This document shows, one piece after another, positions 11,062 to 21,683 of a stretch of DNA of 31,093 nt. The stretch is from assembly GCA_024220525.1 (NCBI GenBank), contig JAMYWO010000085.1, forward strand, positions 128,735-159,827. The letters run 5' to 3'. Below the pieces are notes generated by a model. The model was not told the origin of the DNA. It saw only the letters and a program-made list of their open reading frames with translations, and made no database searches. The stretch is from Cochliopodium minus (Eukaryota > Discosea > Himatismenida > Cochliopodiidae). Within the stretch, counting starts at the first letter, position 1. Every line of letters starts with the position of its first letter. The position numbers were made by a program, and so were the translations under genes.

Positions 11062-11451
11062 TTATAAAAGTATTCTTTTTTTGAAATATAAAGAAATTTT
11101 TTTTTTTTATTTTTATTAATTTTTATTTTTTATTCTTTTTTCTTAAATATAAAATTTTTATCACTTTAAAAAAAAAATAATTTTTTAATCAAGTTATTTT
11201 TTAAAAGTTCATTCACATTTTTACCACTATAATGCAAAAAATCTTTCAATTTTTGTTTAACTAATTTTTTTATCATAATAATTTATATTTTTTATTTTTG
11301 AAGATCTTGTTTGATCTTGAAACATTATTGATGCAATTCATCAATAATTATTGACAAAATACTCCCCAAAATGTTCCCATTTTCAATTAAAGAATTTTCA
11401 GATTGAATCAAAAGCAAATAAAAAAAAATTAATAAAAAAAATTATGAAATT
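11062..11451. other. MSH6-coactosin intergenic region with inverted repeats
   Basis: This 390-bp gap holds the 3' end of MSH6 and the promoter of coactosin, both on the minus strand. Two inverted repeats lie close together. The first is aagatc at 11301-11306 with gatctt at 11313-11318. The second is a perfect 10-bp stem, attattgatg at 11324-11333 with catcaataat at 11339-11348 and a 5-nt loop. A 29-codon open stretch on the minus strand (about 11330-11416) has no start or family match. Confidence 0.5.
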
Positions 11452-14400
11452 TTAATTTTTTGTATTCCTTTGCAATAAACTCCAATTTTGTTTGATTTTT
11501 TCAGCAGAAATGGTCTTTTGATTCAATGTCTTGAATAAGTTCATCTTGCTTTCTGTTGGTTTTGTTCTAATAAATAGATGTAAATAATTAAAAGGTGAAT
11601 AAGAGAAGATAAAATTTTTTTTTTTACACTTTTCGGAATTGATTTTCCATCACAGTGGCAATAAAATTTGCTCTTTCAACAACTTTTTCAGGAACACCTG
11701 ATATAGAGGCAATATTCATACCATAACTTTTTTGTGAAACTCCATCCACCATTTTATAAAGGAAAGTTATTTGTTTTCTCTCTTCATCTATGTAACAATC
11801 CTTTTTTTATATAAAAAAAATCAAATCAAATTAAAATAACAAATTCTTAATTAAAAAAAATTGAATTAAATTAAGAGGAATACCATTCTTTTGAGTTTGA
11901 CGTTCTTGTCATTCCTGAATTGCTCGGTAAGGGAGTGGTAATGGGTTGAAAAAAAAGTACGGCACTTTAAATTGTCATTCAAATGTTTGAGAGTAGCATA
12001 TGCAATACTGTATCCATCAAATGTGGATGTTCCTCTTCCTTTATAAATATGTAAAATAAAAAAAATTATTCAAAAAATTAAAAGGAAATAATAAATATAA
12101 ATGTCAAAAATAAAAATAAAAAACCTAATTCGTCAATACAACAAAGAGAATTTTGAGTTGCGTTTCGAAAAATATCAGAAATTTCTAATAATTCAACCAT
12201 AAAAGTGGATTGACCTTTAAATATATTATCTCTTGCTCCCACTCTCGTAAATATCCTATCCACCAATGACAACTTTAAATCTCCCGCTGCAACGTAACAT
12301 CCTATCCAAAATAAATGAAATAAATAAAATATAATTGATAAATAAAATATAAACAAAATAAATTATAAACAAAATGAATTTGATAAATTTGATAAAATAA
12401 GTAAAATGAATAAAATAAGTAAAATATGAGTAGAAATAAAAAAAGAATTAAGATTTTTACCAATTTGGGCCAATAAAATGTTACAACACATAGTTCTTAA
12501 GAGAGCACTTTTCCCGCCTGTTTTTTTTTATTTATTTTGATCATTTTTTTTTGAAAAAAAAAAAGGGTTTTTTTAAAAATATTTTTACTCATATTTCCTC
12601 CTGTCAAAATAATAATTCTTCCTAAAAAATTTGAAAAATATTTTAATATTTAAATTAAATAATATTTTAAAAATAATAAAAGAATCTACCTGTAGTTGTT
12701 GAATTATTATAATTATTGTTATCATTATTATTGTTATCATTATTATTATTATAATTATTATTATCATTTTTATAATTATTGTTATCATTATTATAATTAT
12801 TATTATCATTTTTATAATTATTGTTGTTATTGTTGTTGTTAATTTTAGAAGGAGAACCGAGGGAGACATCATTGGGGATGTATTGTAAATTGGAAAAGAA
12901 ATGAGAAGAAGGATGGCGAATGTCTTTGCATTCAAAAATAGGTCCCCTCTCACTTCCACAAAACTCTGGTCTGCTCATTTCCCCATACATCTGCAACTTT
13001 GATATTTGGGTGAAACATTGTAAACAATCCAATATTGTCATTGATGTAATCATGCCTTTTTTTTATTCAAAATAAATAAATATTAAAAATAAAAAAATAA
13101 GAAAAATAAAAAAATAAAAACAAAAAATAAAATTAAATAAAAAATGAAAGAAATAAATTAAAATAATAAAATAATAAAATAACCATTAAGACAAATAAAT
13201 TGAATAAAATATCTATATAAGAAATAAATTTAAAATCAAAAATATACAATAAAATTTTAAAAAATAAAATATCTATTAAAATAAATAATTTTTAAAAAAA
13301 AACAAAAAGTTTTGGTAAAATTTAGTTTTTACTTTCCCAAATTTTGGAATGTTGGTTGAAAGAAGATAAGATTTTGTAAAAGTTGTTGGATTCATAATTT
13401 TTCTTTTTTTCGTAGAGAGAAGAGAGGGTGAGATTGATGGAATCAATGAGAGAAGTGGTGTATCTTATTTTAGATTTGGTTTGAGAATGAAAAAGAAAAG
13501 AAGAAGGAATGTTTATTTTGAGAGAAAAAGAAAGATCCATTTCTAATAAATTTTTATATTTTCCTATGTCTTTATATTCCAATCCCCCTTTTATTTCCTC
13601 CCTCATCTTTTTAATATACTCATTCAACTTTTTTTTCTCCCCCATTATCTTTTCATTCAGTTTGTCATATTTCTCATCCACTCCTTATTTTTTAAATAAA
13701 AATTAAAAATTATAATAAACAATAAATAATAAATAATCAAAAATATAAATAATAAATAATCAAAAATTTTTAAATATTAAAAATAATAAATAAATACATT
13801 TAAAAATAATAAATAAGTAATAAAAAATGTGTTGAATAATTAATGAAATCATTAATAAAAAAGAACAATTTAAAACAAAATCTTAAAATAATTTAAATTT
13901 AAAAATAAAAATAAAAAATAATAAATAATCAAAAAAAAATAAATTTTAATTTTAATAAAATATTAAAAAAAAAGTTTTTTTTTTTAAAATTTTTACCTTT
14001 GGACAAAACAACTCTGTTTTCGGATTGAGCAGTTTTTCGGTCATAAGAAGAAACAAAAGAGTCAAAAACTTGAAAGAAAGAAGAGAGGAGAAGAGAAGAA
14101 TCATTGAAAATGGTAATGTTGGATAATAAAGGAGATTTAAAAGAAGTTTCTTTTTTTAAAGGTTTGTATTTTAGTTTTTCTTCCATATTCTTCGTATTCT
14201 TCTTCGCTATACTTGTGTTTGAGGGTGTTGTAGAAGAAGTAGAAAGGGATTTAGAAGTAGAAAGGGATTTAGAAGTAGAAAGGGATTTAGAAGTAGAAGG
14301 GGATTTAGAAGGAGTTTTATCTTTTTTCCCATCTAGATGATCATCATCTTTTTTTGAAGTAGAAGAGGAGGAAGAGGAGGAAGAGGAGGAAGAGGAGGAA

Positions 14401-17058
14401 GAAAAGGGAGAGTAGAGATGGTAGTTGGAGTAATTGTGAGAAAAAGAAGCTTGATTGAAAAAATGATCCAAATAAAATCCGTATTTTTCCATTTGTCCTA
14501 TAAACTCGTTAAATTGTCCCAATGTCACCCTGTTCTCTTTGATCCTCTGAAATGTCCTTTCTATTTTAGAATAAAATTAAAAATAAATTTAAAATTAAAT
14601 TAAAAAATTAAAATACAAAATTTCTCAAAATGAATTAAAAATAAAATAATTGAAATAAAATAATTGAAATAAAATAATTGAAATAAAATAATAAAAATAA
14701 AATAATTGAAATAAATAATTAAAATAAAATAATTTTAATTGAGAAATTCAATAAAATGAGAAATTTCTTTTATTACAAATAAAATAAAAAATTTCAACAA
14801 ATAAATATTAATAAAAAAAAAAATAAAATTTAAAAGAAAGAGAAAAGAGTTTACCTAGATCAATAGATTTGTTAAATAAAGCTTTGAAAACAGAGAGGGC
14901 ACTGTATTTTTCTTCCAAAAGGAAAAGATCATCAATTGCATTTAATCTCTCCTCTATTTTCCCTTTTTCTATTAATGGTGACAATATCCATTCCTTTATT
15001 TTCCTCCTTCCCATCGCCGTTGCTAATTCAAAAACCAAAATGAAAAAAAATAATTTAAAAAAAAACAAAAGAAAAACAATAAAAATATAAATCACAAATA
15101 AAATAAAAAAAAATATAAATAAATAAAAGAATTAATATTCATAAAAATAAAAATAAAAATAAACAAAATTTTTTTAAATAAAAATACAAATTTGAGAGGA
15201 GAAAAGTTGCATGAGGGTTCCAGTTTCAGTGTTGTCACGAGAATTGTTGAAGATTTCAAGGTTGGTTATTGTTTGAGAATCCAAATACATAAACTCTTCA
15301 TTTTCCAATTTGTATTCTCCCAAATTTTCTACCATCACTCCTTTGTACTCGTCTTTTGGTAAATACAACGTTTCATTCAAGTATATCAACTAAAATATCA
15401 AAAATTTAAAAATTAAAAAAAGATTTTGAAAGAATATTTTAAAAAAATTAAAAAAAAAATATTTTTTTAAAAATTTTAATTGAAATTAATTTTAAATATA
15501 AATTTTTATTAACAAAAAAATAAACATTTTTTATTTATGAAATATTACAATATTGGAAAAAGCGATGATGGGGAGGGGAGAATCAAGTTTGGAGAATAAA
15601 TGATAAGGCATTTCTTTTTCATCGTCAAAACATTCTTTTACCAAATTCAATGATTTTTGATAATCCAAAAACTCCTCTAAAAAAAAATAAAAAAACAGAA
15701 ATAATTAAAAAAATAAAATAAAATAAAATAGAAAATAAATTAATAAAATAAATTGATAAAAATAAATTAATAAAAGATAAAATAATAAAAATAAAATAAA
15801 ATAATAAAAATAAAATAAATTGAGAAAAAGAGAGTACTGTTACTTCGGGAAATGAGATAACCAGAACCAGGGAGATAAGATTGAAGGAGAGAAAAAGAAG
15901 GGGGAGAAAGATGGAGAGAAGAGTAAATGAGTTCTTTTGGTTTGTTTCTTACAAGTAAAGTTTCTAAATTATTTAAAAAATCATTATCTTCAAATTCTCC
16001 ATAAAAAAATTTTCTTGTTGATGTTTCTACAAAACAAAACCCTATCTTCTTTTTCTTTTTTCCCATTCCCTGTCCTTGTCCCTGTCCCTGTCCCATTCCC
16101 TTTTCTTTTCCTATTTCTATTCCCTCTTTCACATCTTCTACGATGCACATCAAATAATTTGAATAATCTTCTTTTGGATTCACATTTGTTCCTGGTGTCA
16201 CTATTTCCACCACCTGTTTTTGTGATAAAAAAAAAGAAAGTTTTATTAAAAAAAAAAAAAAGAAAAAATAATAATTTTATTTTTAAAATATAATAATGAT
16301 AATAATTAAATTAGTTTTGGAAATATTTTATAATATTTACAATTAAAAATAAATATTATAAAATAAGTAATTTTTTTTTTCAAATTTAATCATGATATTT
16401 ATAAAAATAATTGGAAAAATTTTAAAATAATTTTGTTAAAATTTTTTGAATTTAAGAGAAAAAGTTTTTTAATGCTTTTGTTTTTGATTTAATATTATTA
16501 TTTTTAATAATGCTATTATTTTTGATTTAATATTATTATTGTTTTTGAAAATATTATTATTTTTAATAGGGTTATTATTTTTGTTTAATTACTTCACGTT
16601 TGATGAGTTCTTTTTTGGATTTAGACTTGGAAGGAGTAGAAGAAGGAGAGGAAGAGAATTGAGAAGATTTTTCACGTTCATCTCTTTCCAGTTTCGTTTC
16701 CATTTGTTCTGCCCTCAATATTTTGTACCCTTTTTCTATCAATACTTTTGAAAACTCTTCATATTTTGAATCTTTAAATCCCACCTTTTTTTTTGCATTA
16801 AAATAATTATTTATGAAAAAAAATTTAAATAAAAGTTTCAAATTTTTATTATATTGAATTAAAATATTAAAAATTCAATTAAAATTAAAATTAAATATTT
16901 AAATTAAAATTTAAATTAAAATAATTGAATGAAATTGTGAAATTAATAAAATTCAATTAAAATGAGTTACCATTTTCATATTTCCTCTTTTGGAAGCATT
17001 TAAACCTAATTCTTTGTATCCTATCTCTATTTTTGGAATAGAATAAATAATAAACAAA

Positions 17059-17129
<71 letters not shown>

Positions 17130-18590
17130 ATATTAAATAAAAAAAAATTAAGTATTTAATAATTTTATATATAATAATAAATAATAAATAAAAAATAAAC
17201 AATAAATAATTTTGAATAAATAAGAGAATAAATAATGTAAAAAGAATAAATGTTAAAAGAGAAAAGAGAGAAAAGAGAAAAGGAGGGGTAAAGGGAAAAA
17301 AAAAGAGGGAAAAGAATACCAGCATCCATTTCGTATAATTCATAAAAAATGCCTTTACGAAAGAAAATGACACAATCATAATGATTTTCTTTCATTCTCC
17401 AAAATTGAATTTCATAATCTGTCATGTTACTGTAATTTACAAGAATTGTTTTGTTGTCGTACTCAGGATGATCAGGTCGGTTACAGTTGATATCTCTGAT
17501 GTTGTCTTCATGATAAAAAGAGTTGTGAATTTCTTTAAGAATTTTCTTTTTTTTAATTTTTTTCAAATTTCTTTCTTGTTTCGTCCCCTTATCTATAAAC
17601 AACTCTTTATGTAATTTGTTTATGTCCATCGTCTTACTTACTGTATTGCTTGTTTTACTTACTGTATTGCTTGGTGTTTTCTTTTTTGTCTCACTTGTCT
17701 TACTTGGTGTCTTAGTTGTTGTAATGCTTGGTGTCTCACTTGTCTTACTTGGTGTCTTAGTTGTTGTATTTGGTATCTTTGTTGGTGTTTTAGTTGGTGT
17801 TTTATTTGTTGTGCTAGTTTTTTTGGGGATTTTATTGTCAGAGATAGAATCATCTTGGGAGATAGAAGTATTAAGAGAGGTGGAAATATTATGAGAGATG
17901 GAATCATCATGGGAGATAGAATTAGCAGGAGAGGTGGAAAGAGAGGAGGACTTTGAAGGGCTTTTTTCGAAATAGTTGGTTATTTTATTTATTTTAATGG
18001 TGCTTGTGTTAACAGTTGTTTTTTTGTCCACTATTTCCTCGTGTTTTCTTTTTGTTCCTTTTTTTTTTTGTCAAAAATATGAAAAAATTAGAAGAAATTC
18101 AAAAAAAAAAAAAGATAAAAATAAAAATCTATTTTAATTATTATAAAGAGGATATTGTATATTAATGATATAATAGAACTCCTATACCTTTTAGATTGTC
18201 TATTTCATCTTTCTCTTCTCTTCTCTTTGGGGGTGTTGATTGTGGGGAAATTGTTTTGGTATTTGATTTAATTGGTTTGATAAAAGAAGAATTGGATTTA
18301 TTATTCTTTATCTGATTTGAATTGGTGGAATTTTTATTATCATCCCTTGTTGGTGGTAAAATAGGTTTTATTTCAACTAATTCATCTATCATTTCCTCAT
18401 CATCCACTAAATCAATTTTTTTTGAAGTATTTTGTGTTGAATTTTTAATTGATAAACTATCAATCAGATTATTGGGTGATGTTGATTGGGAATTTTGAGA
18501 ACCAATCTTTCTTCCCATCAAAATAGGTTGGACCACCTTTTGTGGCGTGGAAAAAAAAGGTGATACATTTGATTTATCATTCGATTTCAT
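11452..18590 (-). CDS. MSH6: DNA mismatch repair protein MSH6
   Basis: Seventeen exons: 18188-18590, 17320-18057, 16971-17026, 16593-16784, 15838-16213 (or from 15844), 15549-15676, 15188-15389, 14855-15022, 13997-14560, 13333-13683, 12690-13055, 12589-12621, 12461-12517, 12125-12301, 11884-12038, 11628-11800, 11452-11566; 1417 residues. MSH6 pairs with MSH2 (MutSalpha) to detect mismatches and small loops. The Phe-x-Glu mismatch wedge is [11 protein letters not shown] (F372, E374), which marks it as MSH6. Domain I continues with [12 protein letters not shown], then [13 protein letters not shown] and [14 protein letters not shown]. Core: [29 protein letters not shown]. ATPase: [14 protein letters not shown] (Walker A), [32 protein letters not shown] (Walker B/signature), FFSTHYHSL. 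The disordered N-terminus has PIP-like motifs (NVSPFF, and INKITNYF near 157-164) for PCNA contact. Low-complexity insertions lie in exons 2, 9 and 11. The C-terminus aligns with the human MSH6 tail. Confidence 0.95.
12700..12841 (-). repeat. Asn-rich coding tract in MSH6
   Basis: The antisense repeats ttattgttatcat and ttataattatt encode a long Asn tract with interspersed Tyr, Lys and Asp in exon 11, just before the Walker A exon. It lies between [12 protein letters not shown] and [13 protein letters not shown], in the ATPase domain where other MutS proteins have a short loop. Confidence 0.85.
14240..14311 (-). repeat. 18-bp coding minisatellite in MSH6 exon 9
   Basis: About four copies of gtagaaagggatttagaa (plus strand) encode STSKSL repeats on the minus strand. 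A second array, (gaagag)n near 14359-14402, encodes a poly-Ser run. Both fall in an insertion within the MutS core/lever region. Confidence 0.85.
17056..17131. repeat. (aaat)n microsatellite in an MSH6 intron
   Basis: About 19 uninterrupted copies of a 4-bp unit in intron 2 of MSH6. Similar but shorter A/T tracts occur in many introns of the window. Confidence 0.9.
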
Positions 18591-18925
18591 TTTGTTAAAA
18601 AAAAAAATCAGATTTTGGTTCAGATATTCACTATTTTTTTTTTATTTTTTTCAAATTTTTAGAAAAGATTTTGTTTTCCAAAAAAGAATTAAAAGTATGC
18701 TTTGTTGAAGTAAAGATTTATTATTGTTGAAATAAGTGTTATTTAAGACAATAATTGTTTATTTTCAAATCAAAAATTTAATTTTAAAAGAAAGTTAATT
18801 CATTTTTCAATAAAATCTGGTTAATATGATTTGATTTTGAAGTGATGGAATAATCAAATCCACATGAAGGATTAAATTGTTTTGTTACATAGAAATTTAA
18901 ATAATATTTCAAATAAAAAAAAAAA
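18591..18925. promoter_or_regulatory. Divergent intergenic region between MSH6 and WBP11
   Basis: This 335-bp A/T-rich gap must hold both promoters. I see poly-T and poly-A runs next to each start codon but no clear TATA box or repeated element, and no exon. Confidence 0.5.
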
Positions 18926-20243
18926 ATGGGAAGAAATAAAAAGAAGACATCAAATCCAGTAGATTCATTCAGAAAACAACAAAAAAAGAAAGAATTAGAT
19001 AGGGTATTTTTTTATAATTTTATAAATTTTTTCAATTTTTAACCGTTATTCCTTTTTTTAGAATAAAAATAGAAGAAAAATAGTAAGAACTGCACAATCT
19101 GAAAGAAATCCAGAGGCGATAGTTGAACAATTGAAAGAATTATTACAATTAGAAAAAAATGGAAAACAATTGACAAAAGAAGAACAAATTAAAAAAAGAC
19201 AATTATTATTACAAAATGGTCATCTCCTTAAACGACAAAAACTTGCTGAAAAGAAAAAAGAAAAAAAAGAAGGGGAAGAAAGTTCTGAAGAAGATGATGA
19301 AGAAGATGGAGATTCTGAAGAAGGTGATTCTTCTGAAGAAGACTATCAACAATTAATTGATCAACAAAATACTAATATCAATCAAATTCAAAACCCTTCT
19401 TTCCATCCCTACAACAAAAAAAACATTCCTCCCAATTTAATTCCTTCTTACAATCCTCAGTTGACTTTTAATCCGAACATTCCTCCTCATAATCCTCATT
19501 TAACAAATCCCCATATGCCATATAATCCAAATATGCACAATATGCCTCCAAATATGCCATTTAACCCAAATATGCCATTTAACCCAAATATGCCCCCTCC
19601 TAATCCAAATCTCCCTTTTAATCCAAATTTTCCTCCTCACAATCCTCATTTACCTTTTAATCCAAACATTCCTCCTCATAATCCTTATTTAACAAATCCC
19701 CATATGCCATATAATCCAAATATGCACAATATGCCTCCAAAAATGCCATTTAACCCAAATATGCCCCCTCCTAATTTTGTTCCTTTCAATCCAAATGTAC
19801 CTCCTCCCAATTTCGTTTTAAAGTATTCTAAAACTCCTTCAAAAAACATCAATAATGGAGATATTAATATCAATAAATTACAAAGTAATACAAAAGAGAC
19901 AAATGATTTGAAAGAAATAAAAGATTTGAAAGAAATAAAAGAAAGTGATATCGTTGATACTCAAAAATTCTTAGAATTAAGAAAACAAGAAAAAGAAAGT
20001 AAAAACAACAATATTGAAAAAAAAGAAGAAAAGATTGATTCAGATGTGGTAAGAATGATTCCTCCTTCTTTAAGAAGAAGTAAATTAACAACAAAACCCA
20101 CTAAAATTACTAAACTACCCACCAAAAACCTTTCCTCTACTCTTCCTCAAAACAAAAATCAATTTCTTGAAAAAAAAGAAATAATGGAAGATAAAAATGA
20201 AGATATCTTAAATTCTTTTTTGGATGAAATAAATGATTTATAA
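18926..20243 (+). CDS. WBP11: WW-domain-binding protein 11 (spliceosome-associated)
   Basis: Two exons (18926-19003, 19062-20243) encode 419 residues. The conserved N-terminus MGRNKKKTSNPVDSFRKQQK, then KELDRNKNRRKIVRTAQSER, is the WBP11/Wbp11 domain; human WBP11 also begins with a basic NPTDQARKEARKRELKKNK block. An acidic run follows (EEDDEEDGDSEEGD, about 75-95). A long Pro/Asn/Met-rich repeat region comes next (about 115-255; PNMPFNPNMPPPNPN units), then a charged C-terminus ending SFLDEINDL. In animals and plants WBP11 binds WW-domain splicing factors such as PQBP1 through proline-rich motifs and acts in pre-mRNA splicing in the nucleus. The repeats near 19510-19600 and 19690-19770 are almost identical at DNA level, so they are a recent internal duplication. 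The start is clear because the single intron follows codon 26 in phase 0. Confidence 0.85.
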
Positions 20244-20341
20244 TTAATTCTTAAAAATAAAATAAAAAATAAAAAAAAAATATTTAAAGATAATTTGTAA
20301 AATAAAAAAAAGTTTTTTTTTTAAATAATAATATTTTTTTT
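20244..20341. other. Short convergent 3' gap
   Basis: About 98 bp of A/T sequence separate the WBP11 stop from the methyltransferase stop on the opposite strand. It includes poly-A and poly-T runs that could serve polyadenylation of both genes. Confidence 0.5.
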
Positions 20342-21389
20342 TTAATTTTTCCCAAATATTTTCTTATAAGGAGGTATCCATTCTTCAACTTTTTCGTCAG
20401 TAAAAAAGTAAGAACACTGATTACATACAGTATCTTTGGTAGGAGGGTTTAAGAGAGGAGCAGGTTCACCTTCTATGTTATATTGTTCTTCTGAACTATA
20501 AACAAATTGATACTTTAATGCTAAAAGAGCAACATTTTGATTCACTATCATTTCATCTGATGCTGAAAATGTTGTCCTTTAAAGAAATTTAAAAATAAAA
20601 TTAAATAATTTAAATAAAAAATAAAATTAAAATAATTTAAATAATATAGAAAGTTATATTAAAATAATTAAAATAAAAAAATAATTAAAATTTTACCTAT
20701 CAATAGGAAAAAGAAGGGAAGGTTTGATTTCAAGTTCAGAAATCCATTCACGAAGAGGAGCCAACAAAACACTTTCAGCACCATCCATGTCTAATCTTAA
20801 TAATTTCACATTTCCTGCTCCTGCGTGTTTCAAAAATTTTTGTAATGGCCAACAATGTGTTGTCCATTCTTCTTCATCTCCTTCTTTTCCCCAGTATGCT
20901 ATTTACACACAAAAAATAAAATATAAATTTTTCAAAAAATAATATAAATAATATAAATAATATAAATAATATAAAATAAAAGTAAATGGATAATAAACTT
21001 GAAAAATTAAAGTGAAAATATAAAATTTTAGCATTTTTGTTATTTTTTTACCAGAATGTAAGGAATTTTTGTTTCCATGAGGATAATAAAGATTAAATTC
21101 TTTTGCTGATGAATTTGATTGTCTTTTCAAAAATTAAAAAAATTAATTTTTAATCTTATTTTAAGAAATAATAAATAAAATAAATAAAATAAATAAAATA
21201 AATAAAATAAATAAAATAAATAAATAAATTTGATAAATTTGATAAATAAATACTTTTTATTGTAAATAGGGTCAGGAATTATTCTAGGTAAATTGTTTTT
21301 AGGGGTATAAAGATGGTAAGGCCAACCAATAGCATCTGTTTTTTCATCCAACATGGAAATTTCTTTCTCAGTTGCGAGGAAAATAGTAA
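20342..21389 (-). CDS. FkbM-like methyltransferase, C-terminal part
   Basis: Four exons (21254-21389, 21052-21122, 20697-20898, 20342-20576) encode about 214 residues and a TAA stop. The first exon is cut at the n at 21390 and opens with TIFLATEKEISMLDEKTDAI. The key block is NVKLLRLDMDGAESVLLAPL. This is the FkbM-type lDxDGAE motif, in which the acidic strand ends in Glu. KPSLLFPIDR follows, and a CxxC (CNQCSYFF) sits near the end. The catalytic N-terminal half with the SAM loop is absent here. A matching half that stops at just the right place lies at the left edge of the window (91-1279). I infer they are one gene of about 440 residues separated by the assembly. Substrate unknown; the family usually O-methylates small molecules or sugars. 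Confidence 0.72.
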
Positions 21390-21390
21390 N
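21390..21390. other. Assembly gap (n), boundary of blocks 2 and 3
   Basis: A single undetermined base joins a minus-strand methyltransferase exon on the left to a plus-strand FYVE-finger exon on the right. Both genes are cut exactly here, so missing sequence or a misjoin is likely. Confidence 0.8.
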
Positions 21391-21564
21391 GTGTTTGACT
21401 CACAAGTGTGCTATCCCTGAGTTTGCTTATAAAAAGGCTGTTTCTGTTTGTGATAAATGTAAAATAAAATTTTTTATTTATTTATTTTATTTTTTTTATA
21501 TTTTATTTTGAAAATATTTTATTTTAATCTTTAATTTCTTTTAGGTTTCTTTAAGTACAAATGA
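21391..21564 (+). CDS. FYVE-type zinc finger protein, C-terminal remnant
   Basis: Two exons (21391-21458, 21545-21564) encode the last 28 or so residues of a protein: CLTHKCAIPEFAYKKAVSVC, then DKCFFKYK and a TGA stop. The pattern C..HK.AIPEF.YKK.V.VCD.C is the second half of a FYVE finger, which coordinates two zinc ions and binds phosphatidylinositol 3-phosphate on endosomes. The R+HHCR half and all upstream domains are lost at the n at 21390, so the full protein cannot be named. The last donor is GTAAAA in phase 1 and the acceptor is TTTTAG. Confidence 0.72.
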
Positions 21565-21683
21565 TATCTTTTTTTTTTTTTGGAAAATAGAAAAATATAA
21601 ATAAATAAAAAAAAAAAACAATAAAAAATTAAATTGTAAAAAAAAACAAGTTTGAATTCTTTTTTTTTTCTTCCAATATTTCA

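Noticed and set aside
14104-14340. Plus-strand ORF with repeated [12 protein letters not shown]
   Set aside because: It is antisense to the STSKSL minisatellite of MSH6 exon 9; no start context, splice sites or family.
17048-17131. Long (aaat)n array considered as telomere-like or centromeric repeat
   Set aside because: It is a plain tetranucleotide microsatellite inside an MSH6 intron, like other A/T tracts in the window.
17616-17894. 92-codon plus-strand ORF rich in Val/Leu
   Set aside because: It is the antisense of the Thr/Ser/Lys-rich MSH6 exon 2 (TPSKTSET repeats), a shadow of low-complexity coding sequence.
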